From NCBI RefSeq assembly GCF_030816015.1, contig NZ_JAUSXN010000001.1, forward strand, positions 3,348,001 to 3,412,000: DNA of 64,000 nucleotides, given 5' to 3'. Positions 16,361 to 25,560 of the stretch are shown here, in pieces (the first letter of the stretch is position 1; every line of letters begins with the position of its first letter). The translations under genes and the position numbers were made by a program. Origin of the DNA: Pedobacter sp. W3I1 (GTDB lineage Bacteria > Bacteroidota > Bacteroidia > Sphingobacteriales > Sphingobacteriaceae). The notes under the pieces were generated by a model. It was given only the letters and a program-made list of their open reading frames with translations. It had not been told where the DNA came from and did not search any database.

Positions 16361-17788
16361 TTAATTATCCCAGTTATCGGTACGGAAAGAGGAAACAGGC
16401 AAACCATCGTTTCCAAATAAATCGCCGATTACAAAATCTTTAAATGCGTAACGAACGGCAACAGGTTCTTTAACTTCGGAGGCCGAAACCGTTATGCTGC
16501 TTCCTTTTATGACAGCTTTAGCAGGATAAAATTTCTGATCGGCACCTGCAATTTCGAATAAAGATAGTTCTTTACCAAAAGAAGTTAATCCGTTAGGTAC
16601 GTTTTGAAACCTGATCACAGCAGTATTCTTTTCTACGGTTAATGATTCGTAATTCGGACTGGCTGCACCAAAGCCTTTAATACCATAGGTTTGAGCCAAA
16701 GCCAGGTAAGCCAGTCTCTGTCCGCCTTGTTTCTTATTTGCCGGATGGATTGATTTTTCTTCGCCAATATCCAATAAAACAGCCATTCCGGAATTTGGTA
16801 TTTTAGTTAAAGATTTACGCTGTGCATCTCTTAAATAGGCTGAATTATATTTTGCACCAACATGATTTGGTGGGAGCTGAGCATAATTGTACGGTGCAAT
16901 TTGGGCATAATAAAATGGGAAATCACCATTATCCCAGTTTTTTCTCCAGGAAGAAACCATTGCAGGAAACAGATCTTCGTAACGGTCGGGACGCTCGTAA
17001 TTAGATTCTCCCTGGTACCAGATTGCGCCTTTAATGCCATAACCGATTACCGGATAAAGCATACCATTGTATAGCGTAGTTGGAGTGCGGCTAACTTCTT
17101 TTATACTGTCACCTTTTAAAGGAATCTTGATTTCGGGATAAGGTTTTAAATCTTCGGGCGACATCCATGCCTCAATAGTTGAACCACTATAACTATCGTT
17201 GATGATCCCGATAGGCACATTTAATATTTCGCTTAACAGTGAACCAAAATAATAAGCTGTAGCACTAAAGTTCGAAACCGTTTCTGGTGCGGCTAATTTC
17301 CACAGAGAAGGTTTACTGTTTTCTTGTCTCTCCATTATGGATGATCGCGGAACGGTATACAATCTGATGTTTTGGTTTGATGATTTTAAAATCACCTCAT
17401 TTGAGCCAATTATGGGTTGGCTTTTAAAACCTTTCATTGGCATCTCCATGTTCGATTGTCCGCCACAAAACCAAACTTCACCAATTAAAATATCTGTTAA
17501 AACGAGTTTTTCGCCATCGTTAAGTTCAATTTCATAAGGTCCGCCAGCTGATGGTGTTGCAACTTTAACTTTCCATTTACCAGTCTGATCAGAAATAACC
17601 GAATAGTTTTGCTTGTTCCAGGAAGTATTGATTTTTACTTTGGTTGAGGGTTTAGCCCAGCCCCAGATAGCCACACTACTTTGTTGCTGCAGCACCATGT
17701 GATCGGTAAAGATGGATGCAGGTTTAACTGTGGCCGATGCAACGAGGCAATATGCGAGGTTTAGGAATATGAAGAGTTTTAGTTTCAT
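16361..17788 (-). CDS. Sialate O-acetylesterase-type SGNH esterase
   Basis: This 475-residue protein has a signal peptide (MKLKLFIFLNLAYCLVASA). SGNH blocks are clear: 'CGGQSNMEMP' with nucleophile Ser112, 'GAIWYQGESNYERP' in the middle, and the Asp-x-x-His-like block 'IGEEKSIHP'. N-terminal 'DHMVLQQ..VAIWGWAKP' is typical of SIAE-like proteins of Bacteroidota. In pectin or hemicellulose loci such enzymes remove O-acetyl groups from backbone or side-chain sugars; the name does not imply sialic acid here. The downstream DUF5703 gene begins 10 bases after its stop, so they are probably co-translated from one transcript. Confidence 0.85.
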   Translation of the reverse strand: MKLKLFIFLNLAYCLVASATVKPASIFTDHMVLQQQSSVAIWGWAKPSTKVKINTSWNKQNYSVISDQTGKWKVKVATPSAGGPYEIELNDGEKLVLTDILIGEVWFCGGQSNMEMPMKGFKSQPIIGSNEVILKSSNQNIRLYTVPRSSIMERQENSKPSLWKLAAPETVSNFSATAYYFGSLLSEILNVPIGIINDSYSGSTIEAWMSPEDLKPYPEIKIPLKGDSIKEVSRTPTTLYNGMLYPVIGYGIKGAIWYQGESNYERPDRYEDLFPAMVSSWRKNWDNGDFPFYYAQIAPYNYAQLPPNHVGAKYNSAYLRDAQRKSLTKIPNSGMAVLLDIGEEKSIHPANKKQGGQRLAYLALAQTYGIKGFGAASPNYESLTVEKNTAVIRFQNVPNGLTSFGKELSLFEIAGADQKFYPAKAVIKGSSITVSASEVKEPVAVRYAFKDFVIGDLFGNDGLPVSSFRTDNWDN

Positions 17789-17847
17789 TTTTGTTTATAA
17801 CAATTAAATATCTGATCCAATTAATTGATAGAATCTTGTAAAAGAGT

Positions 17848-17928
17848 CGTCATCTCGACTGTAGCGTAGCGAAATGGAGAGATCTACTATAGATTTCTCG
17901 ACTGCGTTGCACTCCGCTCGAAATGACG
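17848..17928. repeat. Dispersed palindromic repeat, GTCATCTCGAC type
   Basis: It runs from CGTCATCTCGACTGTAGCG to CCGCTCGAAATGACG, filling the gap between the GH127 and esterase genes. Confidence 0.75.
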
Positions 17929-17936
17929 ACCACACA

Positions 17937-19961
17937 TCATCTACTCACCGGCAACCATACCGACATTTCTGAATGTCCTCTGTTTCCCCAGGCAAAATAC
18001 GGTACCAGTTTTATTTCTATGTCTTCGTTTTTATGGTCTATCGGTCGGTACAACACATTTTTCCAATTGTTCTGTTCGACTATTTTTGCACTACCTACCA
18101 AACTCATCATTTCAGCACCATCGATATTGATGGACTTTGCCTCGAACTTAGTTGAGGTAGGCACAAAAGCGTTGAAAATACTTTTTCCAGGCAAATCTGT
18201 CGATTCTAAACAATAAACAATTGGTCCGCGTTTTACAGCGATCTGGTTTCTATTTTCTTCTACCAGGGGATTGGCCTCGATCAGTGTGGCATCCATTGGA
18301 AGGTTCAATTCGATCACATCTCCTTTTTTCCAAACACGGTTTATTTCGGCGTAAGTTCCCGAAGTATACTTAATATTTTCGCGTTTTCCATTAATTGTAA
18401 TATTAGCATCCTTTGTCCAGGAAGGAATTCTTAAAAACACCGAATAGGCCTTGTTTCCTGTTTCTTTCATGGTGATTTTTATGTTGCCGTTCCAGGGGTA
18501 ATTCGTTTCTTCTGATAAAGAAATCCTGGTTCCATCAGTTAATTTAGTACTTAAGTTATTTCCACCGTATAAGTTAAACCATAAACCTTTGTCAGAAACA
18601 CTATAAGCATAATCGCTTACTTCAGCAATAGTGCGTACCACATTTGGCGGGCAACAGTTTGATAGTGCGATATAGGGTACTCTATCTTTCGACCAGCGCT
18701 GTTTGAAAGGCAAATCATTCGATTGTGCCAGTGGATTGGTGTATAAAAAATTCTTACCATCCAGGCTGATTCCTGATAAAACACTGTTATGTAAAGCCAG
18801 TTCCATCACATCGGCGTATTTGGCATCACCGGTAATTTGCAGCATGCGCCAGTTCCAAAGTACGTTGCCAATATTCGCACAGGTTTCGTTATGAGCAGTG
18901 AAATTGGGCAACTGGTAATCACGACCAAATGCCTGATGAATTTTCTGAACATCAGCGGGATTATAAGAAGTCCCGTCAGGAGAAGTACCATCATAAAGTG
19001 AGCCACAGCCACCTGTAATATACATTTTGTGTTGATTTACATCATCCCACATTAAGTTTAAGGTATTTAATAGAGAGTCTTTTCCCGTTTCGGCATAAAG
19101 ATCGGCCACTCCGGCATAAAGATAATTTGCCCTTACCGCATGCCCCATGGCCTTTGTTTGCTGTAAAAATGGAATCCGATCCTGATTGTCATCTGTTCCA
19201 TCATCAATTTTACCTTTAATTGCAATTAAATGTTTGGCCAGTTCCAAATAGCGCGGATCTTTTGTCGTGCGGTACATTTCTATCACACCCATATAATGCG
19301 ATGGACAAATGGCGTTTCGCGCTAGTGTTGGAGAGGCCGATTTATAGAAATTATATAAATAATTGGTTGCTTTTTTAGCAATATTAAGTAAAGTCGTTTT
19401 ACCTGTAGCTCTATAATGGATGCATCCTGCTGTCATTAAATGACCAATATTGTACGATTCGAAGCTTAACCGATCTTGAAATTGGTTTTTAGAACCGGTT
19501 TTCCGTTGCTCAATCATGGCTTTGGTATAAATATATCCGTCTTCACGCTGCGATTTACCAATCACTGCAATAGCTTGATCCATCATAGCGTTCAATTTTG
19601 GATTTTTAGTTGAGGCATACAATACTGCAACGGCTTCTAAAGTTTTGTAATAATCGCCATCATGGAAAGATGGCCCCGAATGAGATCCGGTATCCAATCC
19701 TGCTGCAATTTTGAAATTTTCAAAAGCGTGACTGATTTTGGGATCGTTGTAAATGGCCCACATATTTGGTACCATGGTTTCTGTAGCCACTTTAAAGCGA
19801 TCTGCCCAAAAGCCCTTTGTCCAGGTTACATCTGTCATGTTAATGCTGTGCAATTTAGCATAAGGCGAATTTGAAGTGTTAACCAAAGCTTTATCCTGCG
19901 CTTTTATACACAACGAAACTGTAGACAAAACAACAAAAAAGGTAATTTTTAACATACTCAT
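17937..19961 (-). CDS. GH127 beta-L-arabinofuranosidase
   Basis: This 674-residue secreted enzyme has signal peptide 'MLKITFFVVLSTVSLCIKAQ'. The GH127 catalytic zinc-thiolate site is visible: Glu359 and Cys361 in 'HNETCANIGN' and the tandem Cys436-Cys437 in 'LSNCCPPNVVRT'. In the family type enzyme HypBA1 the first of the tandem Cys is the nucleophile and the others bind zinc. 'GVTWTKGFWADR'-like and 'TGGCGS' blocks also fit. It releases L-arabinofuranose in beta linkage, found in rhamnogalacturonan II and in extensin-type glycans. Released arabinose would feed araBDA in this window. Three bases separate it from the upstream GH106 stop, so they are one unit. Confidence 0.9.
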   Translation of the reverse strand: MSMLKITFFVVLSTVSLCIKAQDKALVNTSNSPYAKLHSINMTDVTWTKGFWADRFKVATETMVPNMWAIYNDPKISHAFENFKIAAGLDTGSHSGPSFHDGDYYKTLEAVAVLYASTKNPKLNAMMDQAIAVIGKSQREDGYIYTKAMIEQRKTGSKNQFQDRLSFESYNIGHLMTAGCIHYRATGKTTLLNIAKKATNYLYNFYKSASPTLARNAICPSHYMGVIEMYRTTKDPRYLELAKHLIAIKGKIDDGTDDNQDRIPFLQQTKAMGHAVRANYLYAGVADLYAETGKDSLLNTLNLMWDDVNQHKMYITGGCGSLYDGTSPDGTSYNPADVQKIHQAFGRDYQLPNFTAHNETCANIGNVLWNWRMLQITGDAKYADVMELALHNSVLSGISLDGKNFLYTNPLAQSNDLPFKQRWSKDRVPYIALSNCCPPNVVRTIAEVSDYAYSVSDKGLWFNLYGGNNLSTKLTDGTRISLSEETNYPWNGNIKITMKETGNKAYSVFLRIPSWTKDANITINGKRENIKYTSGTYAEINRVWKKGDVIELNLPMDATLIEANPLVEENRNQIAVKRGPIVYCLESTDLPGKSIFNAFVPTSTKFEAKSINIDGAEMMSLVGSAKIVEQNNWKNVLYRPIDHKNEDIEIKLVPYFAWGNRGHSEMSVWLPVSR

Positions 19962-19964
19962 ATC

Positions 19965-22900
19965 CTATTTCTCCTCCATTTGAATAACCACCGGCCCTAA
20001 TAATCCTGCAGGATTTAAAGGTTTACCTTCTAAACGGAAAGGCGCAGTTGTTTTCGTAATTCTTTTATTTTCAGGTAATTTACTGTCACCAATTAAACGG
20101 TTGGCCCAGGTATTGGTCACTTCGATTTCTATTTTGTTATCGCCTTTCTTTAATGCTTTACTGATTTCCAGCCGATGTGGGGCAGTCCAAAGTGTACCAC
20201 AGTTTATACCATTGATCTTTACTTCTGCAATACTGGCGAATTCACCTAAATCAATCCATATTTTATCATTAAGATCTCCGTTGAAGCTGAAGTTTTTCGT
20301 ATAAATAGCGGTTCCGGAATAGTATTTAACCGAACTATCGGCATTTAATGTCCAATCGGCTAATTCATTAAAAATGACAGGTTTTGATGGACCTGCATAA
20401 GCGGTATCGAACTTTGTTTGCCATGATTTGGAAATATCTTGAATGGATTTGAATCTGCTAGAATTTGATCCAACATTGAATTGAGTTAAATCTGTTTTCT
20501 CTCTAAAAGTTACGAAAATTGAACCGTTTGCTGGCAATTTTAGATTAAAATAAGTTCTACCATCTTTAAACGACCAACTTTTTAAATCAATATTATTATT
20601 TGTGACAACATTATAAATTCGAGGAACTTTACCAATCACCCGAAACGAAAAATTAAATTCCCTTTCCTTATTCTCTTGATTTGTAATAAAATAAATATCG
20701 TTATCTATAGTTTTTCTGTGTACAAATGCTACATTTCTAGTTGGTAAAATGTGGGAGCTTAGCAATGGCTGAAATTCGTTGATATCTAAATCCTTTTCCA
20801 AACCAAGACTGGTAAAATCATTACCTTCAAACGGAGCTTTGAAAATTTGTCCTAAACCAAGCTTTTTAGCATAAATTGGCTTACCGCCATTTTTGAATGA
20901 CTCAAAGTTTCCGCCCCAAATTTGTTCTACAACTTTATCAAACTCAATCTTGCTCACTTGCTTTAAGCCATTTTGATACAAAGGTTTATCGGCAACAATT
21001 ACCTTTGCGCCAGCCTTGATTAATTCCGAGAGTTTTTTAACCGTTGAATAGCTCATATACTGGTAATTAGGGTTCATCTTCATATTGCCCGGTATCACCA
21101 AAATTTTATAAGTTGCGCCACTCTCGAAAACTATATTATTATCCTTAATAGTTGCTGTACTTAACACATCGGGATTAAAACTATCGTAAGCATAACCGCG
21201 TAAGGAATTTACCCAATTTTCAGGATCGGCCATATTTGCAGAATGGGTAACACCAGCTGGAATTTGCCTTAAAGGTTCACCAACATTTGCGAGACGTTTC
21301 TTTTCAGCTTCCACTACATCAGCACCAAAAATACCGGGCAAGGTTTCTACCAGCCTATCTGGTAAAACAGAACGGCGTGGTAATTCTTCGCCAGTAAAAA
21401 CGGCAATATCTACAACAGGTTTTCCTTGCCGTAATAGATTTTGCGTTCTTTCTGCATAATCTATCCATGCTTTTCCTGCTTTCCACCAGGTTTGGTCGCG
21501 CTGAAAATATAGGCCAACGCCATCTAAGGTCATTCCCGGTTTCCGGTCTGTCCAGGGATTATGTGTAAAAACGTGATACACCAATTTATTGATTCCTAAG
21601 GCATAATTACGATCCTGTAAAGTCTTCATATTTGCCGGGCTTTCGTTCCAGTCCATACGAACGGTGGTAAATGCCTCCGCCTGGATGATGTTTTTACCAT
21701 AAATATGCGCTCCTGATATAGCATCCAACATATCGTTTGGTTTATCATGTGTAGGGCTGTTTAACCAAAATTCGCCCATTGGTATGTCAACCATTTTATA
21801 ATGCATTAAACCGTCGCTCATCATGGTTGGTGCCACGCTTTCAGCAGTAAAGGTTACCCCTTTCTTTTTGGCTAATTGCGCCAGCGTTTTATAAAACTGA
21901 TCGACAACCAATTCTGAGATGGTTTTTCTGACATCATAAAGGAAGTTTTCTGATACAGCTGCACTTTCTACCGGTAATCCGGTCATGATAGGCAGATAAG
22001 GTGTTAAATCGTAGCCTCTGCGCTTTAAAAATTCGACTTTAAATAAAGGAGACCAATTCTGACTTCCGCACTCCCAGCTATCTACATGGAAAACACTTAA
22101 AACTTTTTGAGCGATTTCTGGTCCACCGTGCTTTAAAGCTTCTCCGTACCAGCTTTCGAATTGTAATTTGACCGCTTCAGGATTAAACTTGTCGCATTCC
22201 AAACCCATTCCGCCGCCACCAGTTGCATTGGTATGGCCTGTTGAAGTATGGCCAATTCTTAAGATTGTGAAGTTTCCCTTTGGCACTTTCCAGTTTAAAG
22301 TTCCATCGGGATTTAATTTATCGGTTAAGTTTATGATCTTATTTAGTGGAACACATGCATTTTTGGCAATTTGCGCTTCGGTACTTCTTTTACTTACGCG
22401 CCAAACTGAACCGTTTTTACCTTCGAACTGATTGATCTTCGCTTCTGATGATAACTCCAGACTAACCAGTTTTAGTGATGGCTTCCATTTGGCTGCATCC
22501 AGATCTTCTGCACCAGGTTCTGAACCTTTTTTGTCGTAAATGAACCTAAAAAACTTAGCTGTGGTTGGGTTGATGGAATGCGTTACATCTTCATCGGTAT
22601 CTTGCCAGCCATGACGGGGCGCTTCCAGCCTACCTATGGATCGGAAATATTTACCGTCATTACTTACCTCTATCGCTAAACGTTGGGCTTGATAATTGTT
22701 TCCGCTGATTTTAATGCTTATCGTTCTGCAGGTGAAAGGATTTTCAAATTCGTATTGAATATAACATGGTTCATTTGAACCGAAGTTTTTTTTATTCCCC
22801 GGTTGCACTAAACCGGTAGCATCAGCACCATTGCTTGTCGTAATTTTTGGGATAATCGTTCTGGTAGAAATGTTATTGCCAACTTGGGAAGGATACGCAT

Positions 22901-23390
22901 AAACTGCAATATCTTTATAATAACTTTCTTTTGATTCAGGTTGAGGTAAAGTGATTTTAGTATTTGAATTACTGATGTTTATCTTCGACCATACCACCTT
23001 TTGCATAGAAAGTTCTGGGGTAATCCACGGGCCACCAGCCAGTGCGAAACCGTCGCTCACATGCATACCTAATTTAAGGTCTAACCGCTTCGCTTCATTC
23101 ATGGCAAATTCAACCATTTTCCACCATTCGGGTGTAAGCTGAACTGCCGGCGGATTATAAGCTGGCGTTTTATCCGGGCCTTGAATGCTCATTAAGTAAG
23201 CTCCGCCAATACCATTTGATTTCATTGCCTCAAGATCAGCCGTTATGCCTTCTTTGGAAACTGCCCCCTTTACCCAATACCAAAATACCCAAGGTTTTGC
23301 ATTCTCGTTCTGTTGTGCACCAGCAATTGACGCGAAGCAAAAGCACGACAACAGAATGAATATTACAATCTTGCTAAACCTAAATTTCAT
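19965..23390 (-). CDS. GH106 alpha-L-rhamnosidase
   Basis: This is a 1141-residue secreted enzyme. The ATG at 23390 is chosen because it starts a clean signal peptide (MKFRFSKIVIFILLSCFCFA); a longer frame adds repeat-derived residues. The start of the catalytic region, 'PWVFWYWVKGAVSKEGITADLEAMKSNGIGGAYLM', is typical of GH106. Acidic residues in 'VTFTAESVAP' and 'IIQAEAFTTVRMDW' lie in the TIM-barrel part. A galactose-binding-like beta-sandwich follows at the C-terminus ('IWIDLGEFASIAEVKINGINCGTLW'). GH106 enzymes hydrolyse L-rhamnose alpha-linked to uronic acids or other sugars in rhamnogalacturonans, including RG-II side chain A. It is followed after 3 bases by GH127. Confidence 0.88.
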   Translation of the reverse strand: MKFRFSKIVIFILLSCFCFASIAGAQQNENAKPWVFWYWVKGAVSKEGITADLEAMKSNGIGGAYLMSIQGPDKTPAYNPPAVQLTPEWWKMVEFAMNEAKRLDLKLGMHVSDGFALAGGPWITPELSMQKVVWSKINISNSNTKITLPQPESKESYYKDIAVYAYPSQVGNNISTRTIIPKITTSNGADATGLVQPGNKKNFGSNEPCYIQYEFENPFTCRTISIKISGNNYQAQRLAIEVSNDGKYFRSIGRLEAPRHGWQDTDEDVTHSINPTTAKFFRFIYDKKGSEPGAEDLDAAKWKPSLKLVSLELSSEAKINQFEGKNGSVWRVSKRSTEAQIAKNACVPLNKIINLTDKLNPDGTLNWKVPKGNFTILRIGHTSTGHTNATGGGGMGLECDKFNPEAVKLQFESWYGEALKHGGPEIAQKVLSVFHVDSWECGSQNWSPLFKVEFLKRRGYDLTPYLPIMTGLPVESAAVSENFLYDVRKTISELVVDQFYKTLAQLAKKKGVTFTAESVAPTMMSDGLMHYKMVDIPMGEFWLNSPTHDKPNDMLDAISGAHIYGKNIIQAEAFTTVRMDWNESPANMKTLQDRNYALGINKLVYHVFTHNPWTDRKPGMTLDGVGLYFQRDQTWWKAGKAWIDYAERTQNLLRQGKPVVDIAVFTGEELPRRSVLPDRLVETLPGIFGADVVEAEKKRLANVGEPLRQIPAGVTHSANMADPENWVNSLRGYAYDSFNPDVLSTATIKDNNIVFESGATYKILVIPGNMKMNPNYQYMSYSTVKKLSELIKAGAKVIVADKPLYQNGLKQVSKIEFDKVVEQIWGGNFESFKNGGKPIYAKKLGLGQIFKAPFEGNDFTSLGLEKDLDINEFQPLLSSHILPTRNVAFVHRKTIDNDIYFITNQENKEREFNFSFRVIGKVPRIYNVVTNNNIDLKSWSFKDGRTYFNLKLPANGSIFVTFREKTDLTQFNVGSNSSRFKSIQDISKSWQTKFDTAYAGPSKPVIFNELADWTLNADSSVKYYSGTAIYTKNFSFNGDLNDKIWIDLGEFASIAEVKINGINCGTLWTAPHRLEISKALKKGDNKIEIEVTNTWANRLIGDSKLPENKRITKTTAPFRLEGKPLNPAGLLGPVVIQMEEK

Positions 23391-23455
23391 TTTTTTATTT
23401 TCTTGTAAATACCAAAGGTGGCTTTCAACCTGCGAAACAATCTTTATTCGAGAAT

Positions 23456-23487
23456 AGATTGCCACGTCGTTCCTCCTCGCAATGACG
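23456..23487. repeat. Dispersed repeat, GTCATTGCGAGG type (half)
   Basis: AGATTGCCACGTCGTTCC then TCCTCGCAATGACG, the right half of the family. It lies between the MFS and GH106 genes and explains the spurious N-terminal extension of the latter. Confidence 0.65.
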
Positions 23488-23496
23488 GACTTATAT

Positions 23497-24798
23497 TTAT
23501 TTGTGTGAGATTTTATAACCTTTTAAGCCAAAATAGAGAATAACCAGAAAACATACCAGCGGAATACTGTAACCGATCTGAATATTATCTCCATACATAT
23601 CGATTAAACTTCCCATTCCAAACGGTAAAATTGCACCGCCTACAATCGACATGATTAACCATGATGAGCCTGGCTTGGTATCATCGCCTATCCCCTCTAT
23701 TCCTAACGCGAAAATGGTTGGGAACATAATCGACATAAAAAAGCCTATTGCACCCAGCGCATAAACTACATAAGAACCTTTGCCTAAAATGGCCACCAAA
23801 CACAATAAAATGGAGATTATAGCATAAATGGTGAGCAATTTATTTGATGATATAAATTGCAAAAGCGCTGTTCCTGCAAAACGGCCTGCGGTAAATAGAA
23901 ATCCATAAACTACCAAATATGATGCAGCGGTTTTTTCATCAAAACCTCCGCCCTGTTGCGCCATTCTAATGAAGAAACTGGTTACGCAAACCTGTGCACC
24001 AACATAGAAAAACTGAGCAACAACCGCCCATTTTAAATGTTTGTGCCGTAGTGCGCCAAAAAAACTCCCTTTAGCTTCGCCATCTATACTTTTTGTTTTA
24101 ATTTCTGGAAGGTGGATAAAGTAAAATACAGCAGCTATTACCAATAAAATAATCCCTAAGGTGATGTATGGTGTTTTAACTGAGGCGGCCTCTTCCAAGA
24201 AATAACTGTTTCTACCTGCATCCGTCATGGCTGCCAATTCTTCTTTAGTGTGTGATTTACCTGAAAGAATAAACAGTCCACCGATCATTGGTGCAACCAT
24301 TGCTGCCAGTCCGTTGAAAGATGCAGCAAGATTTAATCTGCTTGTTGCTTTTGCAGGGTCTCCCAATACTGCAGCATAAGGATTTGCAGAAGTTTCGAGC
24401 ATGGTTAAACCGCAACCAATAATGAAAAGCGCAATTAAAAATGTAATGTACGACAGGTTATTGGCAGCTGGAACAAATAAAAACGCACCGAAAGCAAAAG
24501 CCAGCAAACCTGAAATCATAGTAGCTTTATATCCCCATTTTTTCAAAACCATTCCAGCTGGAATAGCCATTAAGAAATAGGCGAAGAAAACCGAGGTATC
24601 AATCAAAGTCGATTGCTTATTATTTAAATTACAGGCTTTTTTTAGATGCGGAATCAGAATCGAATCGAGATTATGTGCCATTCCCCAAAGAAAAAACAAG
24701 CTGATTACGAGTATGAATGGTAATAAATATTTCTTTCCTGATGACGAATCGCCCTCAGTTATAATTTCTGACTGTGTGTTTATTGGTTCATTAGTCAT
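23497..24798 (-). CDS. FucP-family sugar:H+ symporter (MFS)
   Basis: This 433-residue inner-membrane protein has about 12 membrane segments. The opening helix 'FILVISLFFLWGMAHNLDSILIPHLKKACNL' and 'MLETSANPYAAVLGDP' are characteristic of the FucP branch (L-fucose/glucose/galactose:proton symporters). Transported sugar could be L-fucose, L-rhamnose or another product of the neighbouring glycosidases; the L-fucose-dehydrogenase-like SDR 10 kb downstream makes fucose attractive. The first codons lie in a low-complexity repeat (24783-24884), but the protein N-terminus is hydrophilic and unaffected. It lies between the MaoC-like gene and GH106 in the same direction. Confidence 0.85.
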   Translation of the reverse strand: MTNEPINTQSEIITEGDSSSGKKYLLPFILVISLFFLWGMAHNLDSILIPHLKKACNLNNKQSTLIDTSVFFAYFLMAIPAGMVLKKWGYKATMISGLLAFAFGAFLFVPAANNLSYITFLIALFIIGCGLTMLETSANPYAAVLGDPAKATSRLNLAASFNGLAAMVAPMIGGLFILSGKSHTKEELAAMTDAGRNSYFLEEAASVKTPYITLGIILLVIAAVFYFIHLPEIKTKSIDGEAKGSFFGALRHKHLKWAVVAQFFYVGAQVCVTSFFIRMAQQGGGFDEKTAASYLVVYGFLFTAGRFAGTALLQFISSNKLLTIYAIISILLCLVAILGKGSYVVYALGAIGFFMSIMFPTIFALGIEGIGDDTKPGSSWLIMSIVGGAILPFGMGSLIDMYGDNIQIGYSIPLVCFLVILYFGLKGYKISHK

Positions 24799-24884
24799 TG
24801 GTTCATTGGTTTGGTTAGTTCATTTATGATTGTAAATAGGTTCATTAATAGGTCATTGGTATATTAGTCATTCGTTCATTGATG
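24783..24884. repeat. Low-complexity repeat of TTCATTGGT/AGTCATT units
   Basis: Irregular tandem copies of TCATTGGTTCATT and TTAGTCATT units fill the region before the MFS gene and include its first five codons. A related inverted phrase, CCATTGAACTAATGG, follows at about 24925-24940. Confidence 0.5.
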
Positions 24885-24933
24885 TTAATTGGTTGTTTTT
24901 AACGTTGTCGCCTAGGGCAGCCCGACCATTGAA

Positions 24934-25380
24934 CTAATGGACCTTTTTCTTCACCACCAAAAGATGGTCGCATACTAATACCACTTCTCCATGCTGGTTA
25001 ATGATTTCTACGTGCTCGGTTACGGTGCCATATTCTGGTCTTTTGCTCTCTCCTTTTTCTGAAATAGTTATTTCGGAATGAATGGTATCGCCGATGAAAA
25101 CGGGTTTTACGAAACGCAGTTTATCATATCCTTTACTCATGGCCTCCGGATTAATTTCTGATGCAGTTAAACCGATCCCAATGCTAAAAATCATCGTTCC
25201 GTGGGCTATTCTTTGTTTAAACGGTTGTGTTGCACACCATTCTGCATCCATATGGTGCGGAAAGAAATCGCCGGTATGACCTGCATGAACCACAAAATCG
25301 GTTTCTGTTATGGTGCGACCTAAGGTTACACGTTTATCCTGTAATTGATAATCTTCAAAAAATGTTGATTTGAAATACAT
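24934..25380 (-). CDS. MaoC-like hot-dog dehydratase/hydratase
   Basis: This 148-residue single hot-dog domain protein starts from the ATG at 25380 ([13 protein letters not shown]); a frame nine codons longer is less likely. The hydratase motif is present in the form '[15 protein letters not shown]' (Asp38, His42/43), where the usual G-D-x-N-P-x-H has Phe in place of Asn. It is followed by '[15 protein letters not shown]'. MaoC-type enzymes hydrate or dehydrate acyl-CoA thioesters. Two CoA-transferase genes upstream in the same run of genes support a CoA substrate. No signal peptide, so it is cytoplasmic. Two small triloop hairpins (25397-25442) occupy its leader. Confidence 0.75.
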   Translation of the reverse strand: MYFKSTFFEDYQLQDKRVTLGRTITETDFVVHAGHTGDFFPHHMDAEWCATQPFKQRIAHGTMIFSIGIGLTASEINPEAMSKGYDKLRFVKPVFIGDTIHSEITISEKGESKRPEYGTVTEHVEIINQHGEVVLVCDHLLVVKKKVH

Positions 25381-25396
25381 AGTTTTAGTTTCTTGC

Positions 25397-25442
25397 AAGC
25401 GATACAATCGCTTTTCTCGTTCATCCTCGTTATAAACGAGGA
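25397..25442. repeat. Two tandem triloop hairpins before the MaoC-like gene
   Basis: AAGCGAT-ACA-ATCGCTT (25397-25413) and TCCTCGTT-ATA-AACGAGGA (25424-25442) are perfect hairpins with three-base loops. A related one with AACGCTCGTT arms is at 39888-39910. Confidence 0.6.
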
Positions 25443-25462
25443 CGATTTAATTATTATAATTC

Positions 25463-25558
25463 CGTCATTGCGAGTTTTCGATTTCTCATCGAGCCGAAGC
25501 AATCTTTGTCGCAAAACAGATTGCTTCGGTTCGCTCATTTTCCAGCCTCGCAATGACG
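25463..25558. repeat. Dispersed palindromic repeat, GTCATTGCGAGG type
   Basis: It begins CGTCATTGCGAGTTTTCG, has GAAGCAATCTTTG and AGATTGCTTC in the centre and ends CCTCGCAATGACG. It separates the Gfo/Idh and MaoC-like genes. Confidence 0.7.
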
Positions 25559-25560
25559 AT

